A stretch of 64,000 nucleotides of DNA from Cliona cf. orientalis (taxonomy: Eukaryota; Porifera; Demospongiae; Clionaida; Clionaidae), in assembly GCA_963930775.1 (NCBI GenBank), contig OZ005704.1:496001-560000 (forward strand). The letters are read 5' to 3'. Below, in pieces: positions 24,123 through 34,380 of this stretch (its first letter is position 1; every line of letters begins with the position of its first letter). The notes beneath the pieces are model-generated. The model saw nothing but the letters and a program-made list of their open reading frames with translations. It was not told where the DNA came from and did no database searches. A program made the position numbers and the translations under genes.

Positions 24123-25023
24123 TCAAAACAAGATTTTTTCCAAGGCTCCTAAAGGCACCGGTGGTGTGCGTTGATTAGAAGATTTATTATCACATAGACG
24201 AGCGCTAACGACAGGGTTTTCCTCTATAGTGGCCGTCATACAAGGGATGGCTCCAACAACTGAACGAGAAGAACGGTAAGGTTGAGTTCTTTTAGTGGCC
24301 TTAGAAGATTGAGACTCGTTGTTGTCTCCCAGGGAGAGGTCAGGAAATGCCAGGAATACGCCTGCAGAGAGAGAGGGAGGGAGGGAGGGAGAGAGGGAGA
24401 GAGAGATGAGAGAGAGGTGAGAAGAGAGGAGAGAGAGGGAGCACATGCCAGTCACACAAACACACACCACAAATATTGCTCCCCGTGTGTTATATCCAAA
24501 TATGGACAAAAGTGCGTGACACACCCTTACATGCCACATGCACATCATTCAATCACACCTCCAATACTGCTATATTATAGCACCACCACCACCACCATGC
24601 ACATGACAGATTTTTACTCTTGACTGGGACAAATTTCAGGGACCATCGAACAAAATATAATGCAGCTAGCAAATTTAATATGATATACTTTCTACAAGTT
24701 CAACTTACTTTCAGTGCTGAAGAAATACATACACACTCGCAGCCAATGGGGTTTATGTTCAGCAGCAGGCAAAAAAAAAATAAAAACTGCAACAAAGAGA
24801 GAGAGAAATATTTAACACGAGCTGTACTAATTAAAAGGGGGCCGATACAAATATCAAACGAAAAAATTCACGCCCAAATCAGCCATGCGCTGGTTTACTC
24901 CTTGAAATGGTTAGTATAATAGCTGTAGATACTCACCAGAGCTCAAGAGTAAGCTATCAATAGGTAGAAGGTCCTTAACAGAAGGAGAGCGCCGCTTCTC
25001 TCTCTTCGACTTCGCACGTACAA
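24123..25023 (-). CDS. Possible small gene upstream of EIF5
   Basis: A terminal exon 24361-24123 follows a strong CT-tract acceptor and reads 79 codons to a stop (GVFLAFPDLSLGDNNESQ ... PVPLGALEKILF). It joins in phase to an upstream segment ending at 24937 (KREKRRSPSVKDLLPIDS), which has a GTGAGT donor. I found no ATG in that frame before an in-frame stop, so the 5' end is not resolved and the start given is only the limit of the open segment. It could be a short basic nuclear protein or a spliced leader region of EIF5. No family is recognised. Confidence 0.35.
24361..24440. repeat. GA/GGGA low-complexity tract
   Basis: Purine tract of AGAGAGAG and AGGGAGGG units, just 5' (minus strand) of the terminal exon above. 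Confidence 0.85.
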
Positions 25024-25085
25024 TGACTAGTTCGATTTGGAAAACTGCATGAGGGATTCACGTGATCTTGCCGTCCCTTAACGTA

Positions 25086-25109
25086 TTACGTGATGATGAC
25101 ATCACGTAA
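25086..25109. promoter_or_regulatory. Palindromic bZIP-like site
   Basis: Perfect 10-base inverted repeat TTACGTGATG / CATCACGTAA with a 4-base spacer. Each arm holds a TTACGTGA-type half site typical of CREB/PAR bZIP factors. Located upstream of EIF5 and the doubtful small gene. Confidence 0.45.
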
Positions 25110-25329
25110 CCGGGGGCCTAGCGCCTAAGCTGATCCTTATGGCCATGCGCAGTGGGGCAAATATTCAGCACGATTCAGTGAAACCAAAATTAATTTTCAT
25201 GATTTATCCTTCACAGAATGTCATTATTACAATTAAACACAAAAACGTACGTAACATGTATATACAAATAAAAATTTCACAAGGAAATAATAATATTATT
25301 TTCATAATGCAGCCATTTTCCTTAAATTT

Positions 25330-28300
25330 TTAGTCTTTCTTTACGGCACCTAAGCCAGGTTTGAGTGACATTCCCGCAGCACGCTTCTCCCTGGCTGCCT
25401 GCTGCTTTAGTTTACGCTCTTCTCTTCTCTTCTGCTGAAGTTCTTGCCTTGCAGATGAAGATGACGACCCCGTACCAGCTGAGCCTGTCTTGGAACCTTC
25501 TGTATCGAAGGAGCCCCAGTCTGCATTGTCAAAGTCCCACCCCTCCCCCTCTCCCCCGGTACCGCTAGATGGACTGCTCGGAGCTAATGCTTTAGATGAT
25601 GCACTGAAGGAGGATGAACCTGTAATTAAAGAGAAATGATTAGATCTGGTCTGGAAAACAATAAGGTTTTTCTCACTTTCAGTGGTTGTTTTGGCTCCTA
25701 GCTTCATGCTTTTTGCTTGAGAAGCTGTCGACTACAGGAATAAAGATAAGAATACAGTGAAGCCTAAGTGCAAAATTATAGCATAAAAGACGATTTGATC
25801 ATCATCAATCAATCGTCGTTTCATGAGTGCAGCTAGCTACCATAGTGCCGTTCACTAGCAGCTTACTTGTGGTTTCATTGATCCAAAATTGCTGCTACCC
25901 CAGTCCCCCCATCCCTCTGATCCACCACTCTCACTCTTCCTCTCCCCACCACCTGTGGATCCAAACAGAGTGGCTGACACTGGAGGAGGAGGGCTCTTCT
26001 CTCTCTTAGCCGACAACGAGGAAGAAGAGGATGAACTAGGAGCAGCCATGACTCCAAAGTCAGAGAAATAGTCTTTCTCCTTTGGCTTATTTGAGGAGAG
26101 GTTGCCTTGAAATGTGTCGAAAAAGTCCGCTCCACTACTTTGAGGAGGAGGAGGAGATAGTGATTTTTGTTTTTGCTTCGATGATGGTGGATGCTTTTCT
26201 CCAAAGTCTCCCCATCCGTCCTCCTCCCCCCATCCCTCCATGTCGCTGCCATCGTTGGCCGCCATCACCTCTTCATCCCAACCTCCACCTCCACCTCCAA
26301 AGCTGCCTCCTCTGTCTTCCTCTCTCCTTCTCTCTCCACTACTAGTCTGGAAGGAATCGAGTTCTCCTGGTTTAGGCACCGTTGTGAAATCCTACAAGGT
26401 ATCAATACAGAAATAAGCAGCAGATGTTACCGCGGTACATTTTGCATGATGTGACGTAGACTCACCTCCCATTCCTCATCCTCCCATCCTTCACTGATGT
26501 CAGCAGCAGCTTCCTTCTTCCCCTCACCTAGCTTCAAGCCACCAACCTCTGGAGAGAGACAGAGAGACAGAGAGAGAGTTATCAATCTTAGAGTCTATAC
26601 ATTCACACTTACGTTTCTGTTCCCCTCGTTTCGTGTCAACTGATCCGGTGGTGGGTGTGGCTCCGGCAGCTGTGGTGGGAGGGGCTTGTGGAGCAGTTGT
26701 ACCTGTGCCAGCGGATGATTTGTAGAATTTCGATGTGAGGGAGCTCATTGCCCAGCCAGTCCAGCTGGAAGAATTAGCAGCCTCAGCTAAGGACAAAGAA
26801 GAAGGAGAGAGAGAGAGAAAGGAGTCAATAATTTTCGATAGTCACGACAAATTTTCATTCATAGATGTCACACATCAGTTTTAACAACAGGGACTTACTC
26901 TCTGCCTTCTCCTGTTCAGCTGCAGCCTGAGGATCCTCCGATATCTTCTCCATCTTGCCAAGAAACATCTTGATGGTTGTAAAGACCTGGTCCCTGACAC
27001 TCTTCTCCTTGTCCACGGTGAGGGTGCACAGAGCTGGTAGTATTCTGCTTGAGATGTCCCCCGTGGTGTAGTAGCCATGAGTAGCGGCCAACGAGCCAAT
27101 TGCCGCACTCCTGGCCGGGGGGAACGGGTCCTTCATCGCTCGAAGAAATGCAGTCACCAGCACTTTTTGTCGAGTCTGAGAAAAACAATATTATTATTCA
27201 TGCAAAAAAGCATCAGTATTTCATCTTGCTTTTGTGTTCACTCACCGCTGGGCTGAGGTGCTGAGCTATCTTCCCCAGACAGATATTGACGTTGGTCCTT
27301 ATGCTGGGCTGCTCATCCAACTGGCATTTGGCAAAGTGCTTCAGTAGCTGATTGTTCAGGACAGAGTCACTCAACTTGGGGGCAAGAAGAACCATCGACT
27401 AAAGGGAGGGACAGAGAGAAGAGATATGATCAAGCTAAGGAGCTAAGAAGGTAAGAAGCTTAGAAGTGTAACTATTGAGTACCTTAATAGTTTGTTCTCT
27501 GACGAGAGGCACTGTGTCACTGAAGCCATTGGCAATCTGAGGGAAGATTTGATTGCTAATAGTGGACTGCTGAAGATGGTCTATGAAATGCTCCATCTGA
27601 AAATCAGAAATCAATGTTGAGATGAACGTAACACGCTAGCTCAATACTACTGACCTGTTGTAGTAGGTTTAGTCTCGTAGCTCTATCGTTGGAAGAGAAG
27701 AGCTTGACAACGCAGGGAACGATCTTCTTCTGATACTCGGCATTGTCCAGCAGCTGACTGAGTTTAAATAGTGGAGCCAAAACTGCTGACCCAGCGCCTC
27801 CAAACTCAAAGGCATTCAGAAGTTGAGGAAGGATCTTGTGCTTGGAGAAGTTCTTAGGGAATGAGTTCAAATGCTTATTGAGTTCAGTGAAAAATTCATT
27901 TCTCTGTGTGGGCTCCATGGTCTGAGGGAGGGAGAGAGAGAGAAAGAGAGAGAGGGGGGGAGGGAGAGAGGGGGAAGGCAGGGGAGAGACAATCAATCGT
28001 TATCTTCAAATGAATTTCAACTTTTACTACATGTACCTGGACTTCTTCTATCCTCAGTGCAATGCTGACATATTGATTTGCCAGAAATCCTCCATGTTCT
28101 CGTAACCTGCTCAAGAGGTCATTAGGGTTCGGCCGAGATTTTGGGTTAGCACTGACCATCTCGCAATAGTGCGGAACCAGTGGCTTGGGAATCTACACAC
28201 AATGATAGGGGTAGGCTGGTGCGTACTGTCAAAAACTAGGCATCATACTGTGAATTATTGCTGACCTTGTTAGTGTTTCTAAGTGATGCTACTTGGGGTA

Positions 28301-29469
28301 GAGGGCCGTTGTAGATCTCCCACACCAGGCAACCAAGGCCCCACATGTCACATGACCTGAGATGACATCATTAATAACACACATAAAAGTACACATAAGC
28401 ATACAGTAGCTGCATTGAGCCAAGCTAGGGGATGCTAAATAGCTGACAATATTAGTGCACTAATGCGAAGTGAATGTTAAAATTTGGCATCATCATAATA
28501 GGTGTATATAGACCATGGAAATACCTACATGTACATACATGTACATGTATTATACTCAGGAAATGTATGTTTGGCCAAATGATTAGCACCTGCCAGTAAC
28601 AATGGCCTTTTGTTACAGATTACCATCTCAACTTACCATTTCTCTGCCTTCCTCGCTGCTGCCGACTTCCCCATCTCTGGTGGGTCGTACCTTCGCAGCA
28701 CCTCCAGGCTCTTGGGTGGAGCCGAGCCGCTGTCACCGTGGGTAACCATAAACTCCACTCCCGCCAGTTTCCACTCCCCCGCTCCATCCACAAACACAGA
28801 GGACATACACACGTTCCGGTGAACCAGGCCACAGTCAATATTCAGAAAACCTACAGCTTTCTATATAGTATGTGCATAATATATAATTGTGATTATTGCA
28901 CACTAATGAAAGGGGCTTACTCACAATGGTCTGGTGCAGGCCCCATGTGGTGGAGAACTTCGAGCGACCTTCCTCTGAATCAAGGTGCTCTTCTAATGGA
29001 ATAGCCTCCTCAGTCACCACGTATATGCAGTTGGGGAGCTGAAAGAGAGATAAATTAGGTACTGGAAAGAATGGGAGCACGTCTTTATGTGTGATTTGTA
29101 TCAAATTATTAGTACCTCAATTCCATCGATATACTTGAGGATGTTAGGGTGCCGGAGCGTCTTCAGTCTCAGGTGAGCTGACTGGGCTAACTTGATCTGT
29201 ATAGTGTATAAAGTACACCCATCATCTGGTCTCTACAATCAATTTTTAAGGTTTATTACTTTGTCTGGAGACTTGTCAGTGAAATCGAAGACAAATACAG
29301 TGACTGGCTCACCAGTGGCCTGAGGTTCACAGATAAGTGATCAGAACTTTAATATCTCAGGATATACCTTTTTCTTTCCCGCATGTACGGACCAGATAGT
29401 CTTTCCATTGAGACAGTTATGCTTCTCATCAATGGAGTAAGGTAGCTCGTGTCCTTGAGTTTGACCCAT
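25330..29469 (-). CDS. SCYL1: SCY1-like pseudokinase 1
   Basis: COPI-associated trafficking pseudokinase of the Golgi/ERGIC. Sixteen exons in phase: 29469-29368, 29319-29260, 29196-29116, 29038-28925, 28860-28637, 28356-28266, 28192-28037, 27921-27655, 27596-27483, 27398-27246, 27175-26899, 26786-26613, 26548-26466, 26391-25867, 25731-25677 and 25619-25330, giving 921 residues (human 808). The N-terminal kinase-like lobe lacks the catalytic Asp: the HRD position reads VHRNV. HEAT repeats follow ([40 protein letters not shown]). The SCYL1 signature [11 protein letters not shown] is present. The extra length lies in a low-complexity tail with repeated acidic Trp/Phe motifs and a basic coiled segment ([13 protein letters not shown]) ending in VKKD, comparable to the C-terminal COPI-binding RKLD of the human protein. 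Divergent from gene E. Confidence 0.95.
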
Positions 29470-29879
29470 GGCCCATGTGTTCATTGACTAGACTCCACCC
29501 AAACCACGCCTGTTAATTTACTGGGGGACGTCCCCCTTTTGGCCATGCTCCATGCATGTGCTGCAATTGCGCAAGGCATGTGACAATTTGAAGAGACCTT
29601 GGATCGAGCAGATGGTGTGGATCGATAGTCGTGCGCGAAAGGTCGCTGTTGGTCGGCAGTTACTAAGGCAATGATGAAATCACTGACGCTTCTAATGCCA
29701 TTGATGATTTCAGCACCTTAGAACGACGGAAGAATCAGACTACCCCGAAATTTAAAATCTGCTCACAAGGCGAATTGGAGTGGTATTATTTAATATTTAT
29801 TTTTTTTATACTTCAATACGCGTATCTAGACTTTTATTTATTTTTTATTTATATCATCACTCGACGTATCGGATTCACC
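29470..29879. promoter_or_regulatory. Divergent upstream region of SCYL1 and gene E
   Basis: 410 bases between divergent starts. A T-rich run precedes the gene E start. No specific motif is called. Confidence 0.35.
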
Positions 29880-30698
29880 ATGGCAGTTGCGTTGAGAAAA
29901 TCGTGTCGGTCTCTGAATAGAAGTCCAGATTACCTCGAAATGATAGCTCGGCATCGGTTCCACGAAGCCCGTAAGGAAAATGATTATGAGATCGCAAGGA
30001 GACATTTGAAGATATGCGAACAGAATTGCAGCCGTTTAGAGAGTACTGGTGATCTCTCGGTATGTTACTGGACGCTTGGTGAAAGAGCATCAAATAAACA
30101 GTACTTTTCAAAGGCGTCAATGTTTTATGAAAAGGCGATCAATATGTACGCTTCGGCAAGGACACTTGCACAATTTCAGCCTTCGCTTTCGGCTATCTAC
30201 GCTCGTTACTCCTATGCCCTGGCTGGCAAGGATCACTTACTACCCCAACCCCAGACTACATACGATGTAGAAGACGAACATCGACCTAATCCACAGTCTC
30301 ATGCAAACCAGCCTAGGTCAATCGATGAATTCAGAACTCCATCTCCAAGTCAGAGCCCCTCCCAGTCTCCAGAACTAGTGTCAGATACGCATAATACCGG
30401 TCATAATAGTATTTCACCTGGTAGAGCAGATTATAAAAGCAAAATCCGTTGGCCAAAGGGTGTGCCTTGTCAAGATGCATTTCAAGGCACGGTAGTCACT
30501 GGGAGTTGTGAATCTCGCATGGGGAATTGGTTCAAACTAGAAGAGGCTGTGGAAGAGGAAGGGTGCGCTGATATCGGTATTCAGAGCTCGGGTGTACATG
30601 TGCTAGATGAGGAACGAACTGATAATCTAATATCTACTGAAAAGCCATTTGTATCTACTTGTGGAGATAATAATATGGAATCATCACTTATAATGTGA
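29880..30698 (+). CDS. Short TPR-like protein without CHAT (gene E)
   Basis: Single-exon frame of 272 residues starting in a strong context (CACCATGG). Residues about 15-120 form helical TPR-like repeats (YEIARRHLKICEQNCSRLES, ASMFYEKAINMYASARTLAQ) that resemble the N-terminal repeats of gene B (YEVAKKHIKRCRQFCLKLKK). The rest is Ser/Pro-rich (SPSQSPSQSPE) and then acidic, ending MESSLIM. There is no CHAT His/Cys pair and no NTPase-like part. It is the first of five same-strand genes in the cluster. It may be a truncated duplicate kept as an adaptor or decoy, or the first exon of a longer gene; no good donor is seen before the stop. Function unknown. Confidence 0.7.
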   Translation: MAVALRKSCRSLNRSPDYLEMIARHRFHEARKENDYEIARRHLKICEQNCSRLESTGDLSVCYWTLGERASNKQYFSKASMFYEKAINMYASARTLAQFQPSLSAIYARYSYALAGKDHLLPQPQTTYDVEDEHRPNPQSHANQPRSIDEFRTPSPSQSPSQSPELVSDTHNTGHNSISPGRADYKSKIRWPKGVPCQDAFQGTVVTGSCESRMGNWFKLEEAVEEEGCADIGIQSSGVHVLDEERTDNLISTEKPFVSTCGDNNMESSLIM

Positions 30699-32178
30699 AA
30701 ATATTATCTGCAGACTTTTTTCACTGTGTAAGATGATTTTTAGCGCTTGCTCAATGCTTACCGCAATAAGATTTTTACTATTTTAACAGTCATAATAATT
30801 ATGTATATGCATTGGAGGTTCATGAATCATAAAATTTTTTACTTTCATACATGTATACTTTCAGAATAATAATTATTATTGTTTTGTGGAAATCACTTAC
30901 CATCACCTGCGCGTTTATATTATTATTAATAATAATATAATGCGCACGCGATTATTATGGAAATGTATCCAACTCCGCCCCTCAAACACGCATGCGCACT
31001 ACATAGCTATAGAGTACATGGCCATATCCCATAATATTATTATTATATTATTTTTTATTATGGATATGGCCTATGGCCGAGCCAATCTCATTCTTACACG
31101 TGTGCACATGTGAAACACGCAAACTTCCCGGGCGCGGATACACATGGCGTCCATGCGCTATGCCCTTAGGCCATATAAAATAACTTACTTGATTCTCATC
31201 CACCTTTTTCCAAAAAATAGGGGCGGGAGGAGGCATTTTATTTTTATTTTTTACTCATCAGGACACTAGAAAGAGCAGTATCTGGAGCATATTTTCGAGA
31301 TATTTGGTAAAGGGTCGCTACTGCGCACGCGCGATAGCAATAAAATTCATAGAGGCGGCCTGTAAAAATTGGGACGGGCGGGGATGAGAATCAAGTAAGT
31401 TATTTTATATGGCCTTATATAATATTATTATATACTGTGTTCGCGAAGTTTCTACGTGTCAGTTAGGCGCTTCCTGGTTACTGGAGTATACTATATACTG
31501 CAATTCAAGAAGCTAAACGCTGATAATTTGCAAGCCGATTGAGTGATATCATGACTATGGGATTGCGCCATGTAAGGACTTGCATGCAGCGCCAGCATAA
31601 TTTAACTGGGATAGCTATGTATTTTAATATGGGGAGCGAATTTTAGTAGGATTCATCTGAGCGTTCTAAATTAGCTTAATTATCTGAATACCACTGTGGC
31701 CAGGGGCTTACAAAAAAAAATTAATAATGAATGAATTATTCGGGTTAAGTGGCATAAACGGCCCCCAAATTTTCGCGTGCTATTGTGACAGGATTTTAGG
31801 TCACCGATATCTTCTATGGTTGAAAAATTTTCTTGCCACTTGATCCAATTATTCTTATTAAAGGTAGCCTTGCGTGTGATTTGTGTACTATGATAAATAA
31901 TCGACCATTAAATTTGGTAGTTGACAGGTATTAGGCCCTATGTCTGAAACCGAGGCACCACCAATGATTACATTATTTTACGAGTGTTTATTCTGTGACC
32001 ACGTCGTATGCCTTTTATGGGTGCTTATGAATAATTTTATATATTGCGCAATACTTGTGTGTTCGCTTAATGAATGGGTATAATCAAGGGGCCTGGGAGG
32101 ATGTGGTTAAAGAATGTCATAATCATTTTTCCATTTGTTCCCCCTTTTTTTGTTCCCACACTTGCAGGTTAATGGGTG
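30699..32178. other. Intergenic with MITE and AT-rich hairpins
   Basis: Contains the 31169-31414 element and a short palindrome GGCCATATCC / GGATATGGCC around 31020-31073. A likely 5' UTR acceptor (CTTGCAG) lies at 32161-32167, 11 bases before the gene F start. A 10-codon upstream frame begins at 32172. Confidence 0.5.
31169..31414. mobile_element. Harbinger-like MITE, 246 bases, TTA duplication
   Basis: Terminal inverted repeats GGCCATATAAAATAACTTAC (about 33 bases, continuing TTGATTCTCATCC) and the reverse complement at the other end. Flanked by TTA on both sides, a 3-base target duplication typical of PIF/Harbinger. No coding capacity. An opposite-orientation copy carrying an insertion lies at 50406-50994. 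Confidence 0.85.
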
Positions 32179-33642
32179 ATGGGGTTACGTTTGATACTTA
32201 GAGCCACCAAGTGTAAGTATAAAAGGTACTCTGGAGTTGTTTCTCCCGTCAATGAATCGACTCGATTCTCAAGTTTCGAGTTGCTTTATGCGAAGCCCCC
32301 TAAGCGGTATGCATTTGCGGGAAGCAGCTCACATGTCTTGGTACCTGAAGCACCAAATACCCTCTGTTCCTCGAGCCTTACTTCTTTCCCTTGGCTTCAA
32401 CTACTCTCCACAAATGATCAGCTTTCTCCCTCCCCAACGCTTCTCGCTGATTTAGCCCTCCTGCTTGGTACGCAAAACTACAATGCGGTCCTACGCACGA
32501 TTTCGCATGGTGGTGGGAAGTACCCCAAGAAGCTGTGTCCTTACGTTCACTTCGCTGTGGGGTATTCATACTTTAAGCTAGATCGCTTTGTAAAAGCTAG
32601 AGAGTATATATCCAAGTGTAAGCTGAATGCCACACTGGGAGAGGATGTTGCTCTTTGCTTTTCGTATCTTGGCAAGATCGCGAGCGCGCTGCAATCTCAC
32701 CGCACAGCAGTTCAGCACTTTTGTAAGGCTATGGTGCATTTCAAGAAAGCTGGTGCGAGTTGCTGTGATAGTTCGATCGCTAAAACGTTCCATCTGGAAC
32801 AAATCTCTCTCTCTTCTTTACACCTCCTGTCTTCTTACGCACTTCACCAGGCGGGCCGATTCTTTGATGCGCTTTGTGATAGCAAAAAAGCTGTGCAATT
32901 TGCTAAGACAGATGACGAGCAAATGAAAGGTCATCTCGAATGTGGGAAGTTGCATCAACTTTTGGGGAATCATGCTAGTGCTTTAGACGAATTCGACCAA
33001 GCCATTGAGCATGCTCAGAAGTGTGGTGATTCTGCTGCGATTCAGCAGGCTTATAAGGATAGCTACGACTCTTACATCGCACTCGAGGAATATGATAGTG
33101 CCTTGCTTTTCTTTGAGAAGGCATTGTCATGTGACATACATAGTACAGATATGTCTGTGCCGAGTATTCACCATCTTGAGTGGATCTGTAGAGTGGTCGC
33201 GCTGCCCACCGTATCGGTGATTCAAGCTACTGAGCGTATTCCTTCTGCATACGTTGCCGCTTTACTTGATCACCCTAAATTGATATCCGATCAATTTCGG
33301 GCTGAGCTGGACAGACGCTGGTTCTCCCTACGTTCGCATTGGCTACCAGTCAACGATACTGTAGCTGATAGCTGCAACGCAGGTCCAATAGTGTGCGAAG
33401 AGGAGGGACAGTATCAGTCTCCCGTGGATGTCTTCGCCACATTTCCTCCAATCGAGGAGGAGGCACTTATGCAGCCTACTATGGTTCCATTTTTCGAAGT
33501 AGTCGATATTCCGCACTCTTTTGGTATCGACAATGGAGCCAACATGGGTCCTGTGAATCACGGACACAACATTGATACAAATGTAGGTAGTGACTTCCTG
33601 CCTTTCCTAAATTTTTATGACCCGTACTTTGATGTGGATTAG
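32179..33642 (+). CDS. TPR protein without CHAT (gene F)
   Basis: Single coding exon of 487 residues, preceded by a UTR acceptor and an in-frame stop at 32170, which fixes the ATG at 32179. Residues about 85-320 are TPR repeats (VGYSYFKLDRFVKAREYI, GKLHQLLGNHASALDEFDQA, YIALEEYDSALLFFEKAL). Their order and spacing match the start of the TPR arrays of genes A and C (GLAYYKLKKF, GVAYFKSQKY). The C-terminal half is acidic, rich in Asn/Asp/Pro, and ends NFYDPYFDVD. The CHAT protease and the NTPase-like module are both missing. It is a probable paralogue that has kept only the sensing part, perhaps binding the same partners without cutting. Function is inferred only. Confidence 0.8.
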   Translation: MGLRLILRATKCKYKRYSGVVSPVNESTRFSSFELLYAKPPKRYAFAGSSSHVLVPEAPNTLCSSSLTSFPWLQLLSTNDQLSPSPTLLADLALLLGTQNYNAVLRTISHGGGKYPKKLCPYVHFAVGYSYFKLDRFVKAREYISKCKLNATLGEDVALCFSYLGKIASALQSHRTAVQHFCKAMVHFKKAGASCCDSSIAKTFHLEQISLSSLHLLSSYALHQAGRFFDALCDSKKAVQFAKTDDEQMKGHLECGKLHQLLGNHASALDEFDQAIEHAQKCGDSAAIQQAYKDSYDSYIALEEYDSALLFFEKALSCDIHSTDMSVPSIHHLEWICRVVALPTVSVIQATERIPSAYVAALLDHPKLISDQFRAELDRRWFSLRSHWLPVNDTVADSCNAGPIVCEEEGQYQSPVDVFATFPPIEEEALMQPTMVPFFEVVDIPHSFGIDNGANMGPVNHGHNIDTNVGSDFLPFLNFYDPYFDVD

Positions 33643-34380
33643 TGATCCCAATGTGTAATTTTTGTTTCCCTACATCGTTATAAAACATGCTACCGCTTTA
33701 TACTGCAACAATGCACACACTATACTTTAATTTGACAATATACGCAGTACAAGTTTATTAGAGTGCTACTGTTTTGTGCTAGTCGTGTATATATAAGAAC
33801 AAGCTAGCCAATAGTAACCGTAAACAGTGTGTGAAATGTATGGCATTGAAATATTTTTATACGTTGTACATTTATTTTTGCATTTGTTTGTACTCTATTT
33901 CCATTAACTTTTTAATGTTGCATGTCATGACATTGTGCTTTTGATACATTTTCCTTGACCATGCATGACATTATTTAATATACTGTGGTTTTGTTCATGT
34001 GTCATGCCATGAAGGCTTCATAATAATAATAATATACAAGTGTTTGATTTTATACATTAACTTGTGCACTTTATTTTAAAGTTTGAATTCTATTTTGATC
34101 CATTCGTACATGCATGCATATAGCACATAGTGCCATTTCAATTAATTTGGTATTGATCGCTAACTCACTATGCGCAGTTAGTCTTGATCTTCGAGCCAGC
34201 CCCTCCCACGCGTAGGAGGGGGGCCGGGCTGGCTCGCGAGACCAGTGTTGCGCTCCGCCCAGCGGCAGAAATGTTCATCTGTGTCAGCAAAATATTTAGT
34301 AATCCTGCTAGCGAAAGGAGTCACGCCGAGTGATCTTGTTTCTCTTCGAACGGAGCACAGTCTGTGACAGATCAGTGATC
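33643..34380. other. Intergenic, gene F to gene B
   Basis: AT-rich 3' region of gene F followed by a GC-richer upstream region of gene B that contains the hairpin at 34181-34244. Confidence 0.45.
34181..34244. repeat. Dispersed palindromic hairpin, copy 3
   Basis: GAGCCAGCCCCTCCC pairs with GGGCTGGCTC around ACGCGTAGGAGG. Same layout as copies at 5164, 6417 and 45631 but GC-richer. It lies about 140 bases upstream of the gene B start. Confidence 0.6.

Noticed and set aside
24282-24623. Plus-strand frame rich in Arg/Glu
   Set aside because: Produced by a GA microsatellite; no splice context or recognisable motif.
30886-31113. Retroelement or capsid-bearing element remnants
   Set aside because: I looked through the AT-rich intergenic stretches and saw no reverse transcriptase, integrase, LTR or capsid signature; only small TIR elements are present.
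31048-31236. Minus-strand frame overlapping 31.2 kb
   Set aside because: Largely made of MITE terminal repeat sequence.
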